From positions 82,870,450 through 82,934,449 of the forward strand of contig OZ020269.1 in NCBI GenBank assembly GCA_963971225.1: a stretch of 64,000 bases of DNA, read 5' to 3'. This document shows, piece by piece, positions 43,735 through 54,600 of the stretch (position 1 is the first letter of the stretch; each line of letters opens with the position of its first letter). Below the pieces are notes generated by a model that was not told the origin of the DNA, made no database searches, and saw only the letters and a list, made by a program, of their open reading frames with translations. This stretch comes from Melieria omissa (Eukaryota > Arthropoda > Insecta > Diptera > Ulidiidae). A program made the position numbers and the translations under genes.

Positions 43735-45229
43735 GTATTTTTGTTTATATATTATTTTAAATATTCTTGAAAGTTTTTGACATTTTTTTATAAATAATTA
43801 CAATTACATGTTTAAATATACCTATATATAAACTACTTACAATTTGCGTAGTTGATAAATCATTCAAACTTATACTTTTGGCTTTAGTTCTGCAGGGTTC
43901 AAAGCAGCTGCTTAAAAGATCGACTACGCATTAATTTGGCTTTATTGCGAGCTATAAAAATAGAATTTCAACATAAATCGCAAGTAATCAAGTATGCGGC
44001 GTGGTGTGGTGTGGTTGGCGGCATTTACGTACAATAAGCCACAACTAACTCCAATTGCCGCGCCACAGATACAAACACACACAAACACGCACGAACACAC
44101 ACACTTTCTCAAGTCAAGCAACGCAATCAAGTCTGTGCTTACATGCGTTGCCACCATCAACTCGGCAAGTTAACAAGCCACAAATTCCACATCAACCAAA
44201 CCATAAGAGCGAGTCGCCGTCGTCGTCGTCGTCGGCTTAAGCATCGCCAACGCTGTCGCTGCCACTGTGGCATACAGCGTTTTTGCCATTTTTTCATCAC
44301 TGCCAAGTGTTCCATTGCGTTGCGTACGCGTTTGGCTTGCTGGCTCGCCGGTGGTCTGTCTGCCTTGTTTGTTGACTGTTGTCTGCGCGCGCAACGCTAT
44401 CGCCCAACACCATCGTCTGCGGCGACGAGACTTCCCTGCGCCGCGCCATGCCCTCGCCGCCGACCGCGCATACCCACTTATCTTCATCTCGTGCACACAT
44501 TTTGCGATTCTTTTTCGCCTTTGTCCCCCAGCTGGCCACCGATTGCAGCACCAAAGCTTGGCCACTGCCGCCGTCGCACTTCCGTCGTCGCATATGCGGT
44601 CAGAACTGTCAACTGCGGCCACATGCGCCACATGCGAAAGCAGCGAAATTTCATACTCCGCCGAGAGCGGGCGGACACAACAATACACTTCTTAGTATGC
44701 AGCGGATTTCTTTTATTTGCTTCGTTTTATGTTTTTTCTTGAGGAATGAGAATTTATATTTTTAGTACAACTCAAGGTTGTCGCCAGGATGCGCTTTGCC
44801 CATTTATACCGCACATTATAACAACGACGTCAGCACAGGCGCTGCCTTGCAGCGACAATGGGGAATATTTTTAGATAGCTAAGTGTGCAGAGTGTTGTAC
44901 CGAGAAAGCGGAAAGACAGCGTAGACAACGTGCGAGCTGAGAGCGTTGTGAACGTAGAACTCTGAAACTCATCAGAGTATGGAATTTTGATAAATAATGA
45001 TTCATAATTCCTGCCAATAGACCGAATTGTGTTTTGAAGAAATTATTTAACATTTTTATTATATTACATAAAAGTTTTTATGGGCGTGAGGGTGATTACA
45101 CGAGTAAAAGTAATTTAAAAACAGTCACGTGCAGTAATAACTCTTTCACGAATTGTTTGAAGAATTATGGCAAACCATTTTTAATATGAAGCATTGAAAG
45201 AATTAAAATTAAAAAAAAATTGTTCAAAG
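43735..45229. other. unassigned host DNA, GC-rich block 44140-44690
   Basis: Several long overlapping frames occur on both strands in 44143-44765 (up to 199 codons), with a (CGT)n run at about 44212-44236. None has a recognisable domain, and the mutual overlap argues that most are not coding. This could be a host promoter or leader region. Confidence 0.3.
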
Positions 45230-46170
45230 TTTGAACATTGAAATTTTCGGAATAAACTTTTCAAACTATCTAAGTCATAGAAATGGCACTGCATGTCAAT
45301 TATAGTTCATAAAAGTGAACTGCGTGCTTGTGAACAAAGTTCGGAGTATTAGGAATAAATTGTTGATGTAGTTCAAAACTGAACTGTAGAAATTGTGGTT
45401 GAAGTTATTTTGACTGTTTATAAATGAATTATGAGATTGTTAAACCAATTCAGAGTATTCGGAGTAAACTTTTCAAGCTATTTAATTCCGACTAAATTGT
45501 AAAAATTAAGTTATTGTTACTCTATTTGCATGAATTATGAGATAGTTAAACTAATTCGGAGTATTCGGAGTAAAATTGTAAGCTATGTAATTCTGGCTAA
45601 ATTGTAGAAATTGTGATTAGAGTTATTGTTAGTTTATATGAATGAATTATGAGCTTAATAAACTAACTCAGAGTATTCGGAATACAATTTTCGAGCTGTT
45701 TAAGGCTGAGTTCTTTGTAGAAATAGTGGTTGAAGTTATTTTTAGTCTATATAAATGAATTATGAGATTGTTAAACCAATTCAGAGTATTCGGAGTAAAA
45801 TTTTCAAGCTAATTAATTCCGGCTAAATTGTAAAAATTAAGTTATTGTTACTCTATTTGCATGAATTATGAGATAGTTAAACTAATTCGGAGTATTCGGA
45901 GTAAAATTGTAAGCTAGAGAGTAGAGTTGCTGTAGAGAGAGAGCTGTAGAGTTATTGTTAGTTTATATGAATGAATTATGAGCTTAATAAACTAACTCAG
46001 AGTATTCGGAATAAAATTTTCGAGCTGTTTAAGGCTGAGTTCTTTGTAGAAATAGTGGTTGAAGTTATTTTTAGTATATGTAAATTAATTATGAGATTGT
46101 TAAACCAATTCAGAGTATTCAGAATAACATTTTCAAATGGCTAAATAGTAGAAATTGTGATTGGAGTTGA
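45230..46170. repeat. satellite-like tandem array, 106-113 bp monomers in a three-monomer higher-order unit of about 330 bp
   Basis: The word GAATTATGAG recurs at 45426, 45532, 45644, 45757, 45863 and 45973, and a variant at 46086. Adjacent monomers are diverged (variants GATTGTTAAACC, GATAGTTAAACT, GCTTAATAAACT), but every third monomer is nearly identical, giving a 329-331 bp period. More degenerate monomers precede 45426. Each monomer contains CAGAGTATTCGG or CGGAGTATTCGG. A GAGAG-rich interruption near 45915-45955 breaks the second unit. Confidence 0.85.
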
Positions 46171-46960
46171 GTTGGAGTTCCCATTTAAATTTTTTCGATA
46201 ACTCCACAAAAAAAATTATCGAAAAAATTAATGTGATCTTAATCAAGTGAAGTGAATTATGTGAATTATGAAGCTGTTCTCCTTCCTTCCTTTGGAAGTG
46301 ATTTAAAAACATTTAGAAGAAGTTTTAACAGAGTTTAGTCAAAATTTTAACTTCACATGCTACAAGTAATTGAGAATTAAGTATAAAGCATTTCATATGA
46401 GTTTTAATACAACAATATAATCTGTGATATCAGTCAAAGAGATTCTTAGTAGTTTCATTTAAACGTGGAATATTTTATTTGGGGATATTTTGGAATGAAT
46501 TTTGTTAAAACAAAATGTGGATAGCATTTTTTATGGTTTAAACGTTTAAAAGTTTTGTAATTGTAGTTTTTAAATTAAAAAATTGCGTGCAATATTTGAA
46601 TTTGTGTGCTGCAAGTATCTGAAGCAAATTTGTATACTTAATTCTTAAATCACATATTTCTGTGTAATTTTACATTCAAATGTACACATTGTAAATAACA
46701 AAGTACTTAGTTTATGTCAGCATGCAAAAGGCTATCAAATGTGTTAAATTTATTTTGAATATATATTAAAATAATTCGGAATAATATCTAATAGTTTCTT
46801 ACAATACTCATAACATTTTTGACATTCTTTTTTACTTATTCAAACTTCATAGCTGTAAAACTACGTGGTAACATGATTTATGTGTTTCCTAAAATAGTGT
46901 CAAAATCTTTTAATATGCTCATACAATTTGTATGGTTTTCTAAATTGCTTTCATTAAACT
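46171..46960. other. AT-rich non-coding DNA
   Basis: Nothing recognised apart from an ATTAAA word near 46911 (minus strand) that could serve as a poly(A) signal for the candidate exon at 46961-47128. Confidence 0.35.
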
Positions 46961-47128
46961 TTAACGAATTCTCAACTGTTTAGTTGAAACTAGTTGGTTA
47001 TCAAAGCGCTTTGTTGTTTGTCGGAGTAGAGTTGTGTGCCGATCCATGTTGCTGCATGACTTGTTTGTACTATCTCCACGCATTCCGACAATTTTAGGTG
47101 GTTTAGCTATTTGAAGCTCCTCCGCCTC
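46961..47128 (-). CDS. candidate host 3'-terminal coding exon (unknown protein)
   Basis: On the minus strand a good acceptor GTTTACATTTGCAG ends at 47129, followed by a phase-0 frame of 55 codons, EAEELQIAKPPKIVGMRGDS ... LLRQTTKRFDNQLVSTKQLR ... and stop. The residues are mixed and non-repetitive, unlike chance AT-rich frames. An ATTAAA word about 50 bp past the stop could be the poly(A) signal. The frame is open further upstream but with different character. No domain recognised; an upstream exon was not located. Confidence 0.3.
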   Translation of the reverse strand, partial: EAEELQIAKPPKIVGMRGDSTNKSCSNMDRHTTLLRQTTKRFDNQLVSTKQLRIR

Positions 47129-48257
47129 CTGCAAATGTAAACAACTCCGAAATGAATGAACTCTTTCAACACTGCGCGCCGCACATTGCACACACATCCA
47201 GTGCGCGTAAGCGGTGGGAGTGGGGCAGGTCTGAAATCGAAAAGAATAGAGAAAAGGCGAGATAGCAAAAGAATATTGCAGGGAAAAAATTCTTGTGAAA
47301 TTTACCACAACGTCAGTTCCATTGGGCGCAAGTTTCGCTGCACGAGCACGCACCGACCGGCACGTCAGTACGTTTGGCAATGCTGCTGTGACACTTTACA
47401 TATGTCTGCGAGCCGCTTCGAGTAGGTGTCGATGAAGCACGAGTGTTTGCTCAGGAAAGTGAAAAATTTCTTTAAAAGTATCGACATGTAAAAGTGCCCA
47501 TTTTGTAATATTCCAAGGAATTTACTTTGCCGTCTTCCTGTTTGCATTGAAATGAGTTTCTTGTGTACGCTTCCGGCTTATTTTGGGTTCGATTGCTGAC
47601 GTCTTTAATTTTACCAACTTTACTAGGAAACTTCTAAAGATAGAAAAATGGCAAAACATTTGCGCAGACAGAAAAACAAACAAAACTTGCCGGGTATGAG
47701 AAGAGCGAAAGATTGTTACAGCGTGGAGACGGGCGGCTGGCAGATTAGACAGGTGACTGCTCATTGCAGATGGAAAGGTGGCTGCCGATATCAGGAACGT
47801 ACATAGTGGCACAGTGAATGAAAATAATCAGGTGGCAGCGTGCTCGATACATGAATGCTGTGGCGAAAGAATGCCTATAAATATGTATACAAGTATCCGG
47901 TTGATAGTCGGGTGCAGTTTAATGAGCTCGCGCCAAGTAGGCCAGCTTCTATATATACTAAGCGTATAGAGAAATAAACAGGTTAACCGATGAAAGATTG
48001 AATGCATCGCTCGAATGAGGGAAGAACGATATGAACAATCACCACATGGCGCGCACATACTTACACACGTATCAGCTGAATTAAGTCATAAGAAGCACGA
48101 ATGAATTGAATCAATTGCAATGTGAAAGGTGATGAGCTGGTTGAGCGGGCGTTGGAAAGTTTAAAAAAATGTATAAAAATATTTACACCAAGTTGAGAAG
48201 CTGACATGCAATAGCAAAATAAAGTTCATAAAATTAACCAATTTACCAACCTCGTTG
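47129..48257. other. unassigned host non-coding DNA
   Basis: No recognised feature; mixed composition, with short frames on both strands lacking similarity. Confidence 0.35.
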
Positions 48258-48265
48258 CTCTAAAG
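48258..48265. repeat. 8-bp target site duplication CTCTAAAG (left)
   Basis: Matches 50435-50442 exactly; 8-bp duplications with a central TA-like core are typical of hAT elements. Confidence 0.85.
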
Positions 48266-48411
48266 CAGGGTGCGGAAAAATTCGCTCGCGAACGATCGAA
48301 AATTCGATCTTCTCATATTAGCTCGTTTTGCGATTGTATTTTATCGCGAGAAATACTTGAGCAAACGAGCGGTTGCGAATGCATTGCCTACGTATTCGTT
48401 CGTGAGAGATC

Positions 48412-48419
48412 GTATGTAG
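48412..48419. repeat. inner 8-bp duplication GTATGTAG
   Basis: GTATGTAG here and its reverse complement CTACATAC at 49344-49351 both carry T at a position where the complete X copy (49498-49505) has C. This is what a duplicated target inside an older X copy would give. Confidence 0.7.
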
Positions 48420-48867
48420 CAGGGTGCGGAGAACGATCAAAATACGATCTTTCTCACGAATAATCGCAACCAAAAACTGAGTGCTTCTAATTTCTCGCGA
48501 GCGATAAAGTTGCGCTGCGAGCAAAAGCATTTACGATCTCTCACGAGAAATATAAATGTTCGGAAAAATCGCGAATGAGAAAATGTCGCTGCAAGCGTCG
48601 TCAGTTCGATCTCTCGCGATCGTTCGTTTGTTGCGAGCGCTTGTTGTAAAACTCAATCAGTAACTCGTATTGTGAAGATTGAATCTTTGAACGATCGCGA
48701 TCGTTCGTCTGGGCAATAAATTATGTATATAGGAGTTTGAGCAGTTTGCTATTATACTGCTACTGACTGAAGTTTATTTCCTAAAGGAAACTTATGTATA
48801 GAAGTTTGTAGATTTTAAAGACCTTTTGTTAGGAAAATTATAACAAAAAAATAGAAAACTTTGTGTT

Positions 48868-49014
48868 ATGTTTGTATATGGTCTCGTAATGCCTTTTAGT
48901 GTTTCCTTATATGTATCATTTAAGTTGTTTTCCACACAAAATGCACTTTGAAAAATCTGTGTCTTTATTATATGTAACAAGTTTCGTCTTGTCAATATTT
49001 GACACTTTGCCCAT
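48868..49014 (-). pseudogene. BED zinc-finger relic of hAT transposase (left arm)
   Basis: The frame starts MGKVSNIDKTKLVTYNKDTD, then FSKCILCGKQLK, and stops at TGA. Past the stop the same frame continues GNTKRHYETIYKH. C-x2-C followed by NTKRHYETxxKH is the BED-finger layout (C-x2-C...H...H) found at the N-terminus of hAT transposases and ZBED proteins. It is a mirror copy of the right-arm relic. No DDE catalytic domain remains. Confidence 0.6.
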
Positions 49015-49587
49015 ATTGATATAAAAAAAGCAAACGCACAAGAAAATAATTTCACAAATCGTCCTTCGTCCGTATATATCGCAAAATAGACTAAATTCAA
49101 TGATTGTTTGCAGCCACGCTCTACCGACGAACCTTACAAAAATTCGTTCGCGATCGATCAAACATTCGCTCGCGAACGATCGAAAATTCGATCTTCTCAT
49201 ATTAGCTCGTTTTGGGATTGTATTTTATCGCGAGAAATACTTGAGCAAACGAGCGGTTGCGAATGATTTTCTGCATCAGCGTTCTTCCCACGACCGATCG
49301 CTTTCGTACGCTCGTTCGTTTGAAATGTGTATACATAAACTCGCTACATACCAGGGTGCGGAAAAATTCGCTCGCGAACGATCGAAAATTCGATCTTCTC
49401 ATATTAGCTCGTTTTGCGATTGTATTTTATCGCGAGAAATACTTGAGCAAACGAGCGGTTGCGAATGCATTGCCTACGTATTCGTTCGTGAGAGATCGTA
49501 TGCAGCGAGTTTATGTATACACATTTCAAACGAACGAGCGTACGAAAGCGATCGGTCGTGGGAAGAACGCTGATGCAGAAAATCATT

Positions 49588-49683
49588 CGCAACCGCTCGT
49601 TTGCTCAAGTATTTCTCGCGATAAAATACAATCCCAAAACGAGCTAATATGAGAAGATCGAATTTTCGATCGTTCGCGAGCGA
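49588..49683. repeat. subterminal inverted copy of the X 5' region
   Basis: The about 95 bp from GCAACCGCTCGTTTGCTCAA to GATCGTTCGCGAGCGAA is the inverse of 49366-49465 within the same unit, so the 5' end of X can itself fold into a hairpin of about 95-bp arms. The left arm carries the mirror image near 49170-49265. Confidence 0.7.
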
Positions 49684-49834
49684 ATGTTTGATCGATCGCG
49701 AACGAATTTTTGTAAGGTTCGTCGGTAGAGCGTGGCTGCAAACAATCATTGAATTTAGTCTATTTTGCGATATATACGGACGAAGGACGATTTGTGAAAT
49801 TATTTTCTTGTGCGTTTGCTTTTTTTACATCAAT

Positions 49835-49981
49835 ATGGGCAAAGTGTCAAATATTGACAAGACGAAACTTGTTACATATAATAAAGACACAGATTTTTCA
49901 AAGTGCATTTTGTGTGGAAAACAACTTAAAGGATACATATAAGGAAACACTAAAAGGCATTACGAGACCATATACAAACAT
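49835..49981 (+). pseudogene. BED zinc-finger relic of hAT transposase (right arm)
   Basis: Same reading as the left-arm relic: MGKVSNIDKTKLVTYNKDTD, FSKCILCGKQLKGYI, in-frame TAA at 49940-49942, then GNTKRHYETIYKH. The reading direction points outward to the 3' end of unit X at 50434, so X is a 5'-3' element whose transposase body was deleted, leaving the N-terminal finger. The stop and deletion make it inactive. Confidence 0.6.
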
Positions 49982-50434
49982 AACACAAAGTTTTCTATTT
50001 TTTTGTTATAATTTTCCTAACAAAAGTTCTTTAAAATCTACAAACTTCTATACATAAGTTTCCTTTAGGAAATAAACTTCAGTCAGTAGCAGCCGAGTAT
50101 AATAGCAAACTGCTCAAACTCCTATATACATAATTTATTGCCCAGACGAACGATCGCGATCGTTCAAAGATTCAATCTTCACAATACGAGTTACTGATTG
50201 ACTTTTACAACAAGCGCTCGCAACAAACGAACGATCGCGAGAGATCGAACTGACGATGCTTGCAGCGACATTTTCTCATTCGCGATTTTTCCGAACATTT
50301 ATATTTCTCGTGAGAGATCGTAAATGCTTTTGCTCGCAGCGCAACTTTATCGCTCGCGAGAAATTAGAAGCACTCAGTTTTTGGTTGCGATTATTCGTGA
50401 GAAAGATCGTATTTTGATCGTTCTCCGCACCCTG

Positions 50435-50442
50435 CTCTAAAG
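50435..50442. repeat. 8-bp target site duplication CTCTAAAG (right)
   Basis: Exact second copy of 48258-48265. Confidence 0.85.
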
Positions 50443-50857
50443 TAACGCTTACTTTAAAAAATTGTAATAATAAACAGAAAATAAAAGTCAATATTGAAGC
50501 CAAACTTACGTTTTACAAACTTAACTTTTTTGCTTTTAATATGCCCAATTATTTTTTAACATTTTCGACTATTTCTCTTAAAAAGTGTAATTTTTAACAT
50601 AATCATGTTAAATCCGGATAACCAGGAAACAAATATTTTTGAAAATATTAACCAAAAATAATTGTTGCAATAAAATTCGCTAAATATTTTATGTCCACAA
50701 TTTGAATTCACATAATTGGCAGATCTTCTACGAGTATTTAAAAATTTCTGTTTCTTAAAAGCAACACTTGCAAGATCTGTAATCGTTTTCAAAAAGTTTA
50801 TTACATTAATAAGTTAAGGAGAAGACACATTGACAACTTCTTTCGCCAGTGTTGCTT
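50443..50857. other. no recognised feature
   Basis: AT-rich spacer between the hAT composite and the TTAA-type MITE. Confidence 0.4.
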
Positions 50858-50861
50858 TTAA

Positions 50862-51088
50862 CAGTAGAACGATCGCAAGTTTTCCATGCCTACAAAGACT
50901 ACAAAGACCGCGAATATTTCGAAAAGTAGACATCGGATTTGGCTAATTGTAATTACAGAACCCTAGTTGTAAAACTTATTGAAGTTGTGGAACAAATAAA
51001 GTCAGCAAAAGTTGATAGAAATACTAAACAAAATACAGATATTTAAAAATTAACAACCGTCAAAATTACTGCGATGGTCTTTCTAGTG
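50862..51088 (+). mobile_element. TTAA-type MITE, copy 2 (227 bp)
   Basis: Flanked by TTAA at 50858-50861 and 51089-51092; ends CAGTAGAACGATCGC and GCGATGGTCTTTCTAGTG. Homologous to 24366-24604 in inverse orientation (shared blocks ATCGGATTTGGCTAATTGTA, AAATACAGATATTTAAAAA and TCTAGTGTTA). Two diverged copies in one window indicate an old, multi-copy family. Confidence 0.8.
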
Positions 51089-51353
51089 TTAAGTAACACT
51101 TTTTTGTGGAAAAAACGCGTTGAAAGAAAAAAAAGATAAGAAATTTTAAGACTTTCAACTAGGGGTAAAAAAAAAACTTATTTTGTGAAAATCAAAAAAA
51201 TCGGCCCTTAGAAAAAAAGCAGAGTTTAATGAGTTAACAAAACAGTTAAAAGCAGAACTTCCTTTTGAACTCTCGAAATTAAACGATAACGATTAATCTT
51301 TTAGGAAAACAAAATAACACATTAAAAATCCAGGTACTAGAAAAAAACTCGTC

Positions 51354-51636
51354 GTAAGTATTTAATATATATATATATAGAGTCCTAAAGTTCCGCGAGG
51401 GAGCAAAGGGCCGCAACGAGTTTCCTCCATTCATTCCTGTCAAGCGCCAGCATCTTGATTTCGCCCCAGGTTTTGCTTATGCTTGTTATCTCTGCTTCTA
51501 GGTTCCTCCTCCAGGTTTGCGCGGGTCTGCCCCTTCGGCGGCTGCCTTGTGGATTCCAGTCGATTGCACTACGTGTAATGTCGTTCGGTGGTCTTCTCAA
51601 CACATGACCAAGCCAGCCCCAGTAAGTATTTAATAT
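51354..51636 (-). mobile_element. 5'-truncated LINE insertion with 15-bp target duplication
   Basis: GTAAGTATTTAATAT occurs at 51354-51368 and 51622-51636. Between them on the minus strand lie the end of a LINE polymerase, a short 3' UTR and an ATATAT tail adjoining the left duplication. Long duplications and 5' truncation are the signature of target-primed reverse transcription. Confidence 0.8.
51385..51621 (-). pseudogene. LINE reverse transcriptase C-terminus
   Basis: Residues WGWLGHVLRRPPNDITRSAI are followed by DWNPQGSRRRGRPAQTWRRN, then KTWGEIKMLALDRNEWRKLV and AALCS, and stop. WxGHxLR, GxRxRGRPxxTWRR and AxDRxxWRxLVxALC are the typical tail of several non-LTR polymerase families. The reading frame is intact through the fragment, suggesting a fairly recent insertion, but everything upstream of 51621 was never copied. 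Confidence 0.8.
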
Positions 51637-54600
51637 CACATGGAAAATATAAAATGTTGGTTGCGTGAAAAAAGTTTATCCTTAAAATTGTAGATTGTAA
51701 AATAGAAAAACCAGGAAAAATACCGAAAACAGCAGACAAATTCTTACAGACTGAAATTCCTCATGGGAAATTCAATTGGTTTATTGAACTCTCAAAAATT
51801 TCAATACATATAGAGGCAAGAAGTTTGGCTTTATATTGAATTTCAATGCTCTTTGTAGTAACTCCGTCTAAATATCATTGTGGTTTGACTCGTAGCTCAT
51901 GAAAAAGGCCGAACTACTAAAAAGCGACATGAGACGCTTTTGTTGCTTTTTGTTGAAGGCCTCCCCATACCCTTACAAAAAATGGACCTACTAATAGATA
52001 GAAAAATCCAAATCATAAATTTTGGTTCTAGACCTCATCTCTCACCGATCGCTAACGTATTCAGTTTACATCTCAACTTCCTGTCCAACAATAGTAGTAG
52101 ATATATATGTATATGTACTATATATGTATATATATATTTGGTTTGTGGTTCAACCGTCCTTGTGCCGTCTACAATGCAGGTTTCTGATGGTCCTAGTCCA
52201 ATTAAAACGTCTCTGATAGGTTAGCAACTAGACCGCACTCTGCACACCTCGACCTTGTTTGTCTGGGCTACCCTGAAGAAGTTTAACTAAAATTTTAAAA
52301 TATTTTCTCGAAAGCCTCTATTACTACATCAGTAATTTTATAGCCCACATTGAGTTTGAGGTTAATGTCAGATTTCAGAGAGGCGCGGAAAGTGAAGAAA
52401 TTCTTAAAAGGAGACTCCAATTCATAACATAATGCAATGCAATTTCAAAACATAATCTACAAATTTGTATTAGGCATATTTTCTTATTTAGTTTTATAGT
52501 TAAATACCCACGAAATATCAATTAACTTCACAGACCACACGTATATTTGTTCTAACTAAAATTTACTAAGACTTCTTCTAAAACTTCTTAAGCTTTTACC
52601 GCTATTTTTGTGCCACTTCCGAAAACTTGCTGAACTTAATACCGCAACATCCTTTTCCATCACACTCGCACTGTAGCCGTCAACCCAGCTGAAGCTTCGT
52701 TGCACTTCATTTCGTATGCCGTTTGTTTACTGAAGTCGAGGTGTCATCAGCTGTCGCACTCGCCTGGCATAAGTTCACCTAATTTCGTTGCATTGAACAG
52801 CAGCAATATCGTCAACGGCTGCACTGCCAACAACAAAAACCTATAAAGTCAATAAAGCGAGAATGAGCGAAACTATGGCGAAAATATTAAAGATTCAACA
52901 CCATCAATTTGCAGCGCGCTGCCGCCAGCCATTTTGTCATTGGTGCCGTTCGAGAGACAACAGTCAGTGTTGAGTAGCATCAATTTTTCAATCAGTGCCA
53001 GGCTACCTCTACTCTCCTTTCTCCAAAGCCCCGCTCCTGCCCAGTATTGGCTGCTTCCACTTGTCACTTCTGCTTTCATTTGGCAATTTATCACTTGACA
53101 CTTCAAACTATAATAATTTCACTTGTTTGTTTTCGGTGTATTTATTTGCGTCCCTCCGCTTCCGGCGTCACACGCGAAACAGAACTGTTGAAGAACTTCA
53201 AAATTGGTGGCTGCTGCTGTAGCTGCATCCCGGCCGGGTTCACGTTGTTCGTAACGTCAGGAATGTTCCACTACGTCACATCACATGAAATATCGATTGG
53301 AATTCCCTTGCCATGGCGCGCGAAAGGAATCACGTGACTGCGAGGTAGTGGCAATTTCCCACGTCGCGCTCTACTCGGAATCACTAATAAATTACACTTG
53401 CTGCTTGCTGCCACTGCACACACACAAACACATACACATACACTTTCATATACACACACTTACGCCCACATGCACCGTGCTGTGCAATAATTTTAAAAGT
53501 ATTTGTTTTTCGTTTGTTTTATTTGCACACTAAATTGTTGTAGCTGTTGTAGCTATTGTTTTCGTCACTCGCAATGCTAACATGTGTGAAGAGCAAATGA
53601 AATTAATGTCGTGTGTGTGTGTGTAGGAGAGGGGAGGGCAGTGTTGTTTGATTTTGCTTGTCTTCATAGCAATTTGACAATTGAATTTTTGAAATTGTTG
53701 AAAAATGTCCTGGACTTCCTGGAAGATAAACGATGATTTCGTAGAAACATCATTGCGACTATCAGCATCTGTAAAATATGAACAAATTTAAGTTCTTACC
53801 AACAAGTTTAAAGAATTAGTGAGTCTTTGAATGTCACATTTTATACACTTTGTAATAGAAGGTTAAAAATCCTTAAATAACGGAAAACAAAAATAGCACA
53901 AATTTCAACTTCAAATATTAAATGTTATTAAAATTAAAAATGAAATTACTAACTCTTCAAATTAGTTTGAGCTTCTTATGACATTAAGTTTATCGAAAAG
54001 AAAGTTTTTCAATTGAAAATCCCGTCGTCTAAATAGTGCAGGACGGAAACATATCTGTGGAATTTTGACAAAAGCACTTAAGTCGACTTAATTCAAATTT
54101 TCAATTTTTTTAATCATAAAGAAAACATTTAAAGACGCTTCTTTTGGTGTAATCGGTTTGTTTCTATGACATTTAGTTACAGAGATATGACGTGTATAAT
54201 TTCAACTTTTCTCGAGTGTTGTATGAGATTTGGTCTGCACCTCTCCTGAACATTTTGAAAATTAGACTTAGGTTGTTTTGTCAAAATGCCACAGATATCT
54301 TCTTTCTCTATCTCTATTTTTATATTTCATATTTTAACATATTTTCTTTGCATTTTTTCTTTCTCATCATCGCGCATGCAACTAATGCAGAAATCATTTG
54401 TGTCCCAATCTTTCAGCGTTTTCTTCCAATAGACAATAACCCGTAAAAACTACAATCATTGGTTTTTGTTTCAAATCTGTTGCTATTTTTGTAATTTAAA
54501 AAAAATTAGTGTGGTTTGGATACGTGAAGACTTTGCACACAGCTGATTAAAGTTATTTGAAATACCAGAAAACCGCACAGAAGTCTGAAATCCTAAAATA

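Larger units (their letters stand above)
48266..50434. mobile_element. composite hAT element with giant inverted repeat, 2169 bp
   Basis: Ends CAGGGTGCGGAAAAATTCGC (left) and inverse of CAGGGTGCGGAGAACGATC (right), flanked by CTCTAAAG. The parts are: 48266-48419, the first 154 bp of a unit X; 48420-49351, an inverted X starting from its 3' end; and 49352-50434, a complete X of 1083 bp. The arms 48420-49351 and 49498-50434 are near-perfect inverse copies. The sequence is unusually rich in CGATCG, GCGATCGC and TTCGCGA words. Layout and 8-bp direct repeats fit self-insertion followed by loop inversion. No intact transposase. Confidence 0.85.

Noticed and set aside
44143..44765. long frames on both strands in a GC-rich block
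   Set aside because: Five frames overlap the same DNA, with Arg/Cys/Ala-rich chance composition and no motif.
45230..46170. CRISPR-like array
   Set aside because: Repeats are full monomers without unique spacers, in eukaryotic DNA; it is a satellite.
49100..49573. 157-codon frame in the hAT composite and its mirror frames
   Set aside because: Composed of repeated inverse segments (FASE, DRxRI and similar words) created by the CGATCG-rich palindromes; frames exist equally on both strands.
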